Positions 40,101 through 49,013 of a DNA stretch of 64,000 nucleotides are shown here, piece by piece. Every line of letters begins with the position of its first letter. Position 1 is the first letter of the stretch. The stretch spans positions 372,001 to 436,000 of the forward strand of contig OZ025681.1 in NCBI GenBank assembly GCA_964019335.1, written 5' to 3'. Made by a program: the position numbers and the translations under genes. Under the pieces are notes generated by a model, which worked only from the letters and a program-made list of their open reading frames with translations, was not told the origin of the DNA and made no database searches. This DNA is from Diplonema japonicum (lineage: Eukaryota > Euglenozoa > Diplonemea > Diplonemida > Diplonemidae).

Positions 40101-43086
40101 GAAACGAGGGCACTGCTGTCGGAGGAGTCCAGGTTAAGGGTACTGCAGTCGGAGACGATGGTACTGCTGTCGGGGGAGTCAAGGTAAAGGGTACTGCTGT
40201 CGGAGGAGTCAAGGGCACTGCTGTCGGAGGAGTCCAGGTAAAGGGTACTGCCGTCGGAAACGAGGGCACTGCTGTCGGAGGAGTCCAGGTTAAGGGTACT
40301 GCAGTCGGAGACGATGGTACTGCTGTCGGGGGAGTCAAGGTAAAGGGTACTGCTGTCGGAGGAGTCAAGGGCACTGCTGTCACGGGCACTGCTGTCGGAG
40401 GAGTCCAGGTAAAGGGTACTGCCGTCGGAGACGATGGCACTGCTGTCGGAGGAGTCAAGGGCACAGCCGTCGGAGACGAGGGCACCGCTGTCGGAGGAGT
40501 CCAGGTAAAGGGTACTGCCGTCGGAGACGAGGGCGCTGCTGTTGGAGACAATGGCACCGCTGTTGGAGGAGTCATAGTAAAGGGTACTGCTGTCGGAGGA
40601 GTCCAGGTAAAGGGCACTACCGTCGGAGGAGACAAAGTAGCAGGTGCTACAGTATCAGGAAAAGGAGTGGGCACTGCTGTCGGAGGAGACAAGGTAGCGG
40701 GCGCTGCAGTATCAGGAAAAGGAGTGGGCACTGCTGTCGGAGGAGACAAGGTAGCGGGCGCTGCAGTATCAGGAAAAGGAGTGGGCACTGCTGTCGGAGG
40801 AGACAAGGTAGCGGGCGCTGCAGTATCAGGAAAAGGAGTGGGCACTGCTGTCGGAGGAGACAAGGTAGCGGGCGCTGCAGTATCAGGAAAAGGAGTGGGC
40901 ACTGCTGTCGGAGGAGACAAGGTTGCGGGCGCTGCAGTATCAGGAAAAGGAGTAGGTCCCTCGTGCATACAGTAGCCACCAGGACCGCAGCGGTACCAAT
41001 CGATGCACTGGCAGTACCCTTGTGAGCTTGCGGTAAGGTTCATGATGGGCTCGTTCCCAGTTGGCTTGACCAACGAGGATGAGCACTGTTGGTGCATGAC
41101 AGGCTTTGTGTCACATTTCGGAATGAAGGTTGTGCCGATGTCGCACACACGTGTTGTGTTGCACATCTCGCTGTCTTTCGAGAACCAAACATCGCCTTGG
41201 GACATGCAGGTCTGCACGCTCTGACCCCTAGAGGCCCAGACATTGTCGAGGCTCCATTGCTTGCACTTGGCAAGCTCCTTGAACTGGTTGGGGCCGTCGA
41301 TTGCCATGCAGGAACTGTCAAGGGTGTACATGAACTCTATTTCATTGCATGTCATGTATTTGTGTTCGCTTACCTTTCTAGTTTTGTTAACCGTCCGGTG
41401 GTAGATGGTCTCGTTAGCCGTCATGCAGCAAGATGCTTTGGTGGGTGCTGATGAATCGCAGAACCCGACGTAGCTCCCCTGACCGAAGGTGTCGCATACC
41501 AACTGCGCGCAATAGTTTTGAACCCTAGGGAGGAAGTCGTTCGCTTGGCTGAGCACCTCGGTATGCTCTCCTTCGCATGAGCTATTCCCCGCTGGGATTT
41601 CTTTGTACATGTCTTCTAGTTTGTTGCAGACCTTGCTCTGGTCGCAAGTGTCGCCGTCCATGTCCGTGGTCACATGGTTTGTTTTGCACCCGGGCAGCCA
41701 CGAACCAATTTCTTCCTTCATGCACGCGAACATTCCTTGACAGGTGGGGTACACTGGTTGGTTCACGGCGTTGGCCTCAATGAAGTCACGCATCGCTGCC
41801 AACACACAAGCACTGGAATCATCACAGGTTTCAACTGTGTCGCATTTCGCGATCGAGAAGGCGTCGTGGTAGGTGTTGGTGGTAAAGTTACGAGAGGTGT
41901 CTACATTGTTCCATATACAAGCCCCGCTTTGCTTGCAGTCCAGCGTGCCCCGCTTGTTGTTCACGCAGTACCAGTCGTTATATTTCTGATATGGCACACC
42001 GCACGCGCTGTTTGCAATGTTGTCAGCTTGCTCCCACCAGGACTGCGGGTTGATCGCACCACCGTCACATGTCGCCGGGTTTCGTAATGCACTAGTAGAC
42101 AGACGGAAATATCTATAAGATTTTGAAGAAGGGCACCATGATGCATCGCACGAGGCATCACAATAATGCGGGTATTGACAAGTAGGGCAAAAGGACGAGG
42201 CGCACGTAAGCGTACCAGCGGAAATGTAACTGTCGCACGATGGCCCGTTCTGTCTGTCATACTCATTGTAACACAAGGTAGATATCATCCCACCCGGGGT
42301 GTTCCTCACCAAGGGAACAATGGAATCATTCGCAGTTACTACGGATGAGATGGTGCGCCAGCCTGTTTTTCCGTCTTCCGAAGCTTGTACAATGAAGCTT
42401 GCGGGGTCCCTTCCTGGGTGGTCATTGGCTGTGACGAGCTTAAACATTCCAAGCTTAACCTCAGATGGGAAGGTGATGGAGAGTTTTGTGATTTTGCTGT
42501 CGAAGTACTTCGTGGTCCAATCACCGTCCACTAAATTGCTAGCGTCTTCACCTGATGGGGTCGTGTTGTTGATGCTAACAGCGGGCTTCGTTGAAATCTG
42601 TACACCATTCTCGTCGTAAAACAGTATTTCGGCAAGCTGTACACCTGCTTCTCGTTGTCCGGCAAGCCCGCATGTATTGACACGGCAGTCGTCGACCTCC
42701 TGTGGTGTGGGGAGTGTGCTGCATGTTTCGTTGCATGACAAAACGCTTTTTGAAGCGCACCCGCAGGATGAATTGTCGCATTGCAACATCGCTTGGTCGA
42801 GCAGAGGGGAGGATTTAAGAGAAAACAACCCATTGCTGCACTGCGTGAATGAAGCGGAACAAGCGAATTCGATATGTGTCTGTGGCACGGCCAGTCGCTC
42901 CTTCTCCTCCTTCGTTGTGTTTCCCATCTCATACGCGTACTTAACAGCCTCCCACGTCACATTTCTCGGGAGCAGTGCCGCATGAAGCCTTCTCAACCAC
43001 ATCTCTTTTTGCTCCGTGAGCTCGTACCCATTTGTGTCCAGTGTATAGGCTACGAGGACTAACACAAGAAATGTCTTGAAACGCAT
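37164..43086 (-). CDS. Giant membrane-anchored Pro/Thr-rich surface protein with discoidin-like and Cys-rich N-terminal region
   Basis: Two exons (43086-37285 and 37250-37164) give 1,962 residues. Signal peptide MRFKTFLVLVLVAYTLDTNG. Residues about 145-260 resemble an F5/8 type C (discoidin) lectin-like fold (LVDGDWTTKYFDSKITKLSI; FKLVTANDHPGRDPASFIVQ). A Cys-rich region runs to about 705. A mucin-like stalk (about 710-1880) follows: six 19-residue PTPFPDTAAPATLSPPTAV units, shorter TPPTAVPSSPTAVP units, then roughly 36-residue units with TSAPVTSSPPTASP. A membrane helix lies at about 1893-1915 and a short cytoplasmic tail follows. The spliced tail ends in an acidic peptide (NGDGEAMEDMVLDDEVGLAL). 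The stalk is probably heavily O-glycosylated. An AG (TCTTCTTACAG) lies 9 nt before the ATG. Role inferred: adhesion or surface coat. Confidence 0.75.
37251..37284 (-). other. 34-nt intron in giant surface-protein gene
   Basis: On the minus strand GTATGTTCTAACTCG..CACCCACTAG, phase 0, between codons for QIELL and NGDGE. TCTAAC resembles a branch site and overlaps the 5' end of the intron. Without splicing, translation stops six codons into the intron and the acidic tail is lost. Confidence 0.65.
37690..38710 (-). repeat. Degenerate ~105-bp coding repeats (TSAPVT type)
   Basis: Imperfect tandem units encoding variants of SPPTASPVTLVPGTTSSPPT and IPPVTQAPDTSAPVT, in the distal stalk of the giant surface protein. 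Units differ by substitutions and small deletions but keep frame. Confidence 0.8.
38880..40610 (-). repeat. Coding VNTR (TAVP type)
   Basis: Tandem blocks of 15-30 bp encoding TPPTAVP, SSPTAVP, FTWTPPTAVP and similar. Larger blocks of about 140 bp are themselves repeated between 39640 and 40400, indicating recent slippage or unequal exchange. Confidence 0.85.
40612..40960 (-). repeat. Six near-identical 57-bp coding repeats
   Basis: Each unit encodes PTPFPDTAAPATLSPPTAV (19 residues). Identity among units is almost complete, pointing to recent expansion. Confidence 0.9.
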
Positions 43087-43937
43087 TGGAACCTACTGTA
43101 AGAAGACGTTTAATGTGATTGAAACAAAGGTTTTCATGACATATATACTTATATAAAACTGCAATTTCTTTTCGTAGGTACTGGAAAACAAGGTAAAATC
43201 GATTTCTCCCCCCTCCCCCCGTCCTCTATTTCTGTATTGCGGGTATTCTCCGCTTTTCTCATTCTAGGGATAAATCTTTGTTGTGCGTGACGAGTGAACA
43301 CGTTGCCAACGTTCTCCTTTTTGTTTGGAGAAGTCAAAGACTCATTCTTGCAAAAAGAAAAGAAAAAAAAGAAGAAGAAGAAAAAAGAGCTGGTTTTTAG
43401 TACTACTCTTTCTTTTTTGCTCTTTACAAGAAACTTACAAGAAAGAAGAAAAAGAAAAAAAAAGAAAAGAAACTAAACCATATTGGTGTTTTCGCGATGT
43501 CGAAGCAACCGTTCAGCCTGCTCACCGCGGGAGTTCCTGCTCTGCTGGAATGGCGTTCATTCATTGAGCCAGCGTGTGTCTGTTACGCCGCCTCCTAGCC
43601 TCACCATCTCCTTCACCGTCGGGGAACAAAAGACTCGTTTTTTTTTGTTGCGAAAATGAAATAAAAATCATTCTTCATGACCATATGCCAATATGCAAAA
43701 AGAAATATTTTAAAGCTGCGAAGAATTTCTTTTTCTTTTTGTTGCCCGGCATTTAGTTATAAAATTTATAAAATCATTTCTTTTTTTGTTTGAAAAAGAC
43801 AAATATGTCACAAAAAAGTAAAACAAAAAACAAAACAAAATAAAAACAAAAAGATCCAGGAACGTGAGTTGCTTCAAAATTCCTGTCGAAAGAGTACTTC
43901 TTTTTTTTTCTTCTTTCCCATCCCTCCTTCAGGATCA
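43087..43937. other. Spacer with H4 motif, no gene seen
   Basis: H4 motif at 43298-43356, followed by A-tracts. A GC-richer block at 43480-43640 between A-tracts may be another truncated repeat but matches nothing else clearly. Confidence 0.4.
43298..43356. repeat. H4 conserved motif, copy 3
   Basis: ACGTTGCCAACGTTCTCCTT, then TTGTTTGGAGAAGTCAAAGA and CTCATTCTTGCAAA. Same orientation as copies at 6029 and 12050. Confidence 0.6.
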
Positions 43938-45884
43938 TCAGGAAAGAGTCAAGTTGTTGGGGACCACAGGAAGAGCAGTGCTGTTGGCAGTATCGTTGCC
44001 TATCTTCTGCCTACGTCTTCTCCGCCGTCTGCTCTCTGACGGGTCTCGCCGTCTCCCCCGCCTCGCCTCTAGAGGGTATCCAAACAAAGGCCATCCAGGC
44101 TCTAGTTCCTTCTGAGGAGTTCTTGAATCACGTTCTGGTGCCTCGCTCTTTACAAAATTAGTCTGCTCAACAAGGGACTCAATCCCATAGTACTTCGTCC
44201 CATCAATATCGTTAAAGAAGATCTCATTGCATACGCTGCCAGAAGCGATCAGCACCCCCAACCCATGCCCCCCCCTCATGGTGTTGTACGCTATCATGTT
44301 CCCCACACTCGGAGCATAGTCAAGATCTGTCGCCCCATGATCGTCAGAGGGGTCGTTCATGAGGCTCACAGCAGGGAATGCTATGTGCTCGCTGCCTCCC
44401 TTGTTGTTGTTCCACAAGCTGTTGTCCACCACAAGGTTGAAGAAGGATGTCCTCACAAGTTTAATCCCCCCGCCGAAGTTGTTCCGCACGTTGTTCCTCA
44501 GAAGAATGTTGTACAGCCCATTGTCCACAGAGACACCGGGAAGCTTGTAGATGGTAAGCCCGTCCGCGCCCTTCCTCTCGTCAGGGACCTCTTGTTGCAG
44601 CACCAACGGCAGCTGCTTCGTCCGCTGCCCGCATTCATGGATGTGGTTGTCCATCACTACATTGGAAGTGGCCCCTCCATCCAGGCACAACCCTTCCTTG
44701 CTCGATGCATGGATCTCGTTCCCCATGATCACATTCCCGACAGCCCCGTCCACGTAGATCCCCTGTCCGCTGCTGTGCCCGACGTAGTTTCGCACAATGG
44801 CGTTCCTGCTGGGGTACTGCTTTCTGTGCAGAAGTGAGAAGGCAGAGTCGTGATGGAGATGCTTCCCCAGAAGCAAAGCCACCCCATCCCGAAGGTCGAC
44901 CTGCCGGTACGAAAGCACGATGCCAGCATGCCAGTTGGCCACGCCTATCGAGTCCACAACATGGTTACCCTCCACAACGCACTCCTTCGTGTCGCCATGC
45001 AGGATGATGCCGCCCGCCCCGCTGTTTAGAATGGTGTTGTCTCCAATCCAAGCCTTGCGGGAGTGCGAGATGGCGATGGAGGCCTGTGGGGAGTTTTTCA
45101 TCGTGTTGGCTTTGATGGCAACGAGGTCGCTATCGAAGACGAGGAGGAGGCCGGTTTTGTTGTCGCCGTGTTGCTGATAGAAACCAGGCTCAGGGATGTT
45201 TGGGAAGGAGAAGTGAGCGTTCATAAGGGTGACACTGCGGGAATGTTCCACGCGCAGCATGTGCCGCTCGTTGGTGGGCTCCCCGAACATGATGGTGACG
45301 TTGTTGAAGTCGATGACAAGGTTCTCCTTGTTGCGGAGGACGAGCGCTGCAGGGGAGTGCAGCACAAGGTCGGGTCTCGAGGGACGCAGCACAAGGTGCG
45401 TGTTGTCCGCCGCAGCGTTAAATATCTCGCTCGCGTTGCTTGTCTCCATCAGACGCAGCTCGACAATGCGAACCGTCGGTAAGAGCGGCTGGGAAAGACC
45501 TCCAGCCCACAACCACAACAGAAAATCAGAAACAGGAGACCTCGGATCGTCACCAAAGGGTGATGCAAGATGTACTTGCGTCTTAAAAACCTTTTCACGA
45601 AAAATACTTCTGCACTCCTCAATAGGGTGGGTGGTATTACTTTTTATCGGCGGGAGGTGGTACCCTCCCAGCAGCAAGTCTAGCATACGTGCTAAAAGCC
45701 GCTCTCGTGATGCGCCCCCTTGCGACTGCAACAAGGCACGCTCTAACTGTTCAATTTTCAATGACTGCCGTCGCTCTTTTTCCATAACATTCCGCTGCTC
45801 TTGCAGGTTGTTCGTCGCCCCCCAACTTGACACCGCCGTCAACATGAAGAATAAAGCAAATGCAACATAACCTTTTTGGAGCAT
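43938..45884 (-). CDS. Parallel beta-helix (pectate lyase-like) membrane-anchored protein, paralogue A
   Basis: Predicted 648 residues. N-terminal signal anchor (MLQKGYVAFALFFMLTAVSS), short coiled stretch, variable region (about 60-180), then a right-handed parallel beta-helix built of PbH1-type rungs (SIAISHSRKAWIGDNTILNS; GIILHGDTKECVVEGNHVVD; GQGIYVDGAVGNVIMGNEIH; GLCLDGGATSNVVMDNHIHE). It ends in a basic Arg-rich tail (ARRGRRRDPSESRRRRRRRQ). Such folds bind or cleave polysaccharides; no lyase catalytic residues can be assigned. The core is nearly identical to paralogues B and C. The start at 45884 gives the signal anchor; the long upstream in-frame extension is Lys-rich leader. Confidence 0.7.
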   Translation of the reverse strand: MLQKGYVAFALFFMLTAVSSWGATNNLQEQRNVMEKERRQSLKIEQLERALLQSQGGASRERLLARMLDLLLGGYHLPPIKSNTTHPIEECRSIFREKVFKTQVHLASPFGDDPRSPVSDFLLWLWAGGLSQPLLPTVRIVELRLMETSNASEIFNAAADNTHLVLRPSRPDLVLHSPAALVLRNKENLVIDFNNVTIMFGEPTNERHMLRVEHSRSVTLMNAHFSFPNIPEPGFYQQHGDNKTGLLLVFDSDLVAIKANTMKNSPQASIAISHSRKAWIGDNTILNSGAGGIILHGDTKECVVEGNHVVDSIGVANWHAGIVLSYRQVDLRDGVALLLGKHLHHDSAFSLLHRKQYPSRNAIVRNYVGHSSGQGIYVDGAVGNVIMGNEIHASSKEGLCLDGGATSNVVMDNHIHECGQRTKQLPLVLQQEVPDERKGADGLTIYKLPGVSVDNGLYNILLRNNVRNNFGGGIKLVRTSFFNLVVDNSLWNNNKGGSEHIAFPAVSLMNDPSDDHGATDLDYAPSVGNMIAYNTMRGGHGLGVLIASGSVCNEIFFNDIDGTKYYGIESLVEQTNFVKSEAPERDSRTPQKELEPGWPLFGYPLEARRGRRRDPSESRRRRRRRQKIGNDTANSTALPVVPNNLTLS

Positions 45885-46609
45885 ATTATTATTATTTTTT
45901 TTTTTTTTGCTTGTGCCGATGGTTGGTTTTCTTTTTTTTTTTTTCCGTGAGAAAAGATGAGGGGGGGAAAAAAAAAGAAGAAATAATGACAAACGATGCT
46001 TTGTAGTGAAAAGCGGAAAGCGATGGACAAAAACAAGGGGGGGGGGGGGGGGGGGGGGCTGGGTAGGAAGCAAATATATAAAGAATATATAAAGGGAAAA
46101 AAGAATCAAGGACCGTGTTCGAGATATGTTTGACAGAAATAAAAAATATTTCGGTGTGTTTCTTTTTTTTTTTTTGTATCTTCCCCTGAACACGCGTGAG
46201 AGTGCGAGGTAGAACACTTTGTTGAAAAGATGCTCACACCCTTTCACGTACAATTTTCTTTTTTCCTTTTTTTTTTTTCTTCTTCTTTCCCCCGTCGCAA
46301 TTTTCCTCGTCACTAATATACGGATTATGGCATCGAGACCTTTTCTTGACTTTTTTTTTTTTTTTTTTTTTTTTACTTCATTTACATCAACTCGCTTGAG
46401 GAAAGGACTGTCCCCTCCCCCCCCCAAAACCCCCTTTCTTTTTCGAGGAGGGCAAAAAGAAAAAACAAAAAACAAAAAACCAGACATTTTAAAAGAAATT
46501 GTTTGCGTTTTTTTGCACCCACGTTTTAGAACGGCACAGTGTGTAAGCAATAATGTCCCTTTAAAATGCCTCACCAATTGCATCAAATCTACTTTTTTTT
46601 TTTTTATTT
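45885..46609. other. Spacer between beta-helix genes A and B
   Basis: A-rich leader of gene A, a G-tract (46036-46058), and T-tracts. No gene is seen; the in-frame extension of gene A through this region is low complexity. Confidence 0.45.
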
Positions 46610-48460
46610 TTAAGCCACGTTCCTCAGTCCAGGGTGCCCATACATGGGCCAACCAGCGTCGATCTTATTCTGGGGCGAACGGGAGTTCTTCTCTGGATCA
46701 TTACATTGTACAAAATTAGTCTGCTCAACAAGGGACTCAATACCGAAGTACTTCGTTTCATTAATATTGTTGAAGAAGATCTCATTGCATACGCTGCCAG
46801 AGGCGATCAGCACCCCCAACCCATGCCCCCCCCTCATGGTGTTGTACGCTATCATGTTCCCCACACTCGGAGCATAGTCAAGATCTGTCGCCCCATGATC
46901 GTCAGAGGGGTCGTTCATGAGGCTCACAGCAGGGAATGCTATGTGCTCGCTGCCTCCCTTGTTGTTGTTCCACAAGCTGTTGTCCACCACAAGGTTGAAG
47001 AAGGATGTCCTCACAAGTTTAATCCCCCCGCCGAAGTTGTTCCGCACGTTGTTCCTCAGAAGAATGTTGTACAGCCCATTGTCCACAGAGACACCGGGAA
47101 GCTTGTAGATGGTAAGCCCGTCTTCTCCCGTTCGTTGATCAGGGACCTCTTGCTTTAAGACATAGTCCTCTTGCTTCGTCCGCTGCCCGCATTCATGGAT
47201 GTGGTTGTCCATCACTACATTGGAAGTGGCCCCTCCATCCAGGCACAACCCTTCCTTGCTCGATGCATGGATCTCGTTCCCCATGATCACATTCCCGACA
47301 GCCCCGTCCACGTAGATCCCCTGTCCGCTGCTGTGCCCGACGTAGTTTCGCACAATGGCGTTCCTGCTGGGGTACTGCTTTCTGTGCAGAAGTGAGAAGG
47401 CAGAGTCGTGATGGAGATGCTTCCCCAGAAGCAAAGCCACCCCATCCCGAAGGTCGACCTGCCGGTACGAAAGCACGATGCCAGCATGCCAGTTGGCCAG
47501 CCCTGTTGAATTATTTATGTGGTTGCTTTCTATTATGCACTCCGTCGTGTCGCCATGCAGGATGATGCCGCCCGCCCCGCTGTTCAGAATGGTGTTGTCT
47601 CCAATCCAAGCCTTGCGGGAGTGCGAGATGGCGATGGAGGCCTGCGGGGAGTTTGTCATTGTGTTGGCTTTGATGGCAACGAGGTCGCTATCGAAGACGA
47701 GGATGAGGCCGGTTTTGTAATCACCGTGTTGCTGATAGAAACAGGTCCCAGGGATGTTTGGGAAGGAGAAGTGAGCGTTCATAAGGGTGACACTGCGGGA
47801 ATGCTCCACGCGCAGCATGTGCCGCTCGTTAGTGGGCTCCCCGAACATGATGGTGACGTTGTTGAAGTCGATGACAAGGTTCTCCTTGTTGCGGAGGACG
47901 AGCGCTGCAGGGGAGTGCAGCACAAGGTCGGGTCTCGAGGGACGCAGCACAAGGTGCGTGTTGTCTGCCGCAGCGTTAAATATCTCGCTCGCGTTGCTTG
48001 TTTCTGTTAACAGAATCTCACTGATAGGCATGGATGGGTTCTGTGCGGCAGGTTGTTCAACAGGGTGCCCCATCACGGACAAGCCACCAGCTGCTGTAAA
48101 CAGTGACGATCCCTGCAAGAAGGACCCGGTGTATACTTGAGTTTTGTACACTTTTTGTCGGTTGACATCGTCGCACAGCTCAACAGGGTGCGTGACATTT
48201 CTTATCGGAGGGAGGTGATAGGCACCTAGAAGTGCTTCGTAGTGGGGGATGACGTTGCGGCGGGGGGTGTTTAGTCTTCTCACTGCCTGTGTCAGTTCCT
48301 CTAGTTTCTTAACGGTCGGCCCTTCCGCGTGGGGCCTGTGCAACAGGGCGGGTAACGCACCCACCCCCTCATCGCTGTGGGCACTGTCGATCGCTTTCCA
48401 GAACGAGACAGCCGTGAGCAAGACGATGGAGAAGAATGCAATGTAACTTCGTCTGAGCAT
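46610..48460 (-). CDS. Parallel beta-helix membrane-anchored protein, paralogue B
   Basis: Predicted 616 residues. Signal anchor MLRRSYIAFFSIVLLTAVSF. The variable N-terminal region (about 30-165) contains the motif YHLPPIRN..THPVELC, shared in form with A and C. The beta-helix core (about 170-590) is almost identical to A at protein and DNA level. Differences cluster in short patches, for example TECIIESNHINNSTGL for A's KECVVEGNHVVDSIGV, and QEDYVLKQEVPDQRTGE for QLPLVLQQEVPDERKGA. It ends AGWPMYGHPGLRNVA without A's Arg-rich tail. Probably surface or Golgi lumen, glycan-binding (inferred). Confidence 0.75.
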   Translation of the reverse strand: MLRRSYIAFFSIVLLTAVSFWKAIDSAHSDEGVGALPALLHRPHAEGPTVKKLEELTQAVRRLNTPRRNVIPHYEALLGAYHLPPIRNVTHPVELCDDVNRQKVYKTQVYTGSFLQGSSLFTAAGGLSVMGHPVEQPAAQNPSMPISEILLTETSNASEIFNAAADNTHLVLRPSRPDLVLHSPAALVLRNKENLVIDFNNVTIMFGEPTNERHMLRVEHSRSVTLMNAHFSFPNIPGTCFYQQHGDYKTGLILVFDSDLVAIKANTMTNSPQASIAISHSRKAWIGDNTILNSGAGGIILHGDTTECIIESNHINNSTGLANWHAGIVLSYRQVDLRDGVALLLGKHLHHDSAFSLLHRKQYPSRNAIVRNYVGHSSGQGIYVDGAVGNVIMGNEIHASSKEGLCLDGGATSNVVMDNHIHECGQRTKQEDYVLKQEVPDQRTGEDGLTIYKLPGVSVDNGLYNILLRNNVRNNFGGGIKLVRTSFFNLVVDNSLWNNNKGGSEHIAFPAVSLMNDPSDDHGATDLDYAPSVGNMIAYNTMRGGHGLGVLIASGSVCNEIFFNNINETKYFGIESLVEQTNFVQCNDPEKNSRSPQNKIDAGWPMYGHPGLRNVA

Positions 48461-48547
48461 CTTTTGAGTTTGGATTATGCATCCTGTTTTTTATTTTATT
48501 TTGTGCGAGTGTCACTTTCTTTTTTGCGGGGAAAAGAAAAGGGGGGG

Positions 48548-48879
48548 CTCATTACTTCACGCTAAATCTCATTACTTCGTAAAGTGATAGGGATTTCTGG
48601 TAAATAGTCAGCTTACCAAGCTCCCCAAAAGACGAGGAAGAAGCAGAAAGAAAGGAGCTCCAGGTACGACCCCTCTGCAATGGCAGCGACAGCGGCAGTT
48701 AGCCAAGTCAAAGGGAAGGGAATAAAGACACTTTTGTAACCCCTCTCTTGCTGTACCCCTTGTCACGAAGTAAATTTCAGAGAGTCATGAAATAAAACCA
48801 CTTACTTACCGCCAAGGAGTGACTTTACGCATTTTACCAATATCGAGGTAAAGTCATTACTTGTTGGTAGTAAATAGCT
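48548..48879 (-). mobile_element. Composite inverted-repeat element (modules B+A), copy 4
   Basis: Inverted relative to the 19.7 kb copy: CTCATTACTTCACGCTAAAT at the B side, CAGAGAGTCATGAAATAAAA at the B/A junction, and GTCATTACTTGTTGGTAGTA then AATAGCT at the A end. The extreme B terminal repeat is missing beside a G-tract. It lies 5' of gene B on the minus strand. Confidence 0.6.
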
Positions 48880-49013
48880 GTTCTTTTTTTTTTCTTCTTT
48901 TGTTATTGTACCCCTTGTCACCCCCCCCCAAAAAAAGGGAAATACGTGGAAACGCCTACCCTTCATGTGGGGTGGGGAGGGGTTTTTTTTTTTAAAAAAG
49001 ATTTTTATTTTTG

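Noticed and set aside
38702-40975. 757-codon plus-strand open frame rich in GTAVGGV repeats
   Set aside because: It is the antisense of the tandem repeats encoding the Pro/Thr-rich stalk. The repeat unit lacks stops on both strands, and the minus frame has a signal peptide, membrane helix and conserved head.
45885-46652. 256-residue N-terminal extension of beta-helix protein A
   Set aside because: Low-complexity Lys/Phe and proline runs from homopolymers, not shared with B or C. The Met at 45884 starts a good signal anchor.
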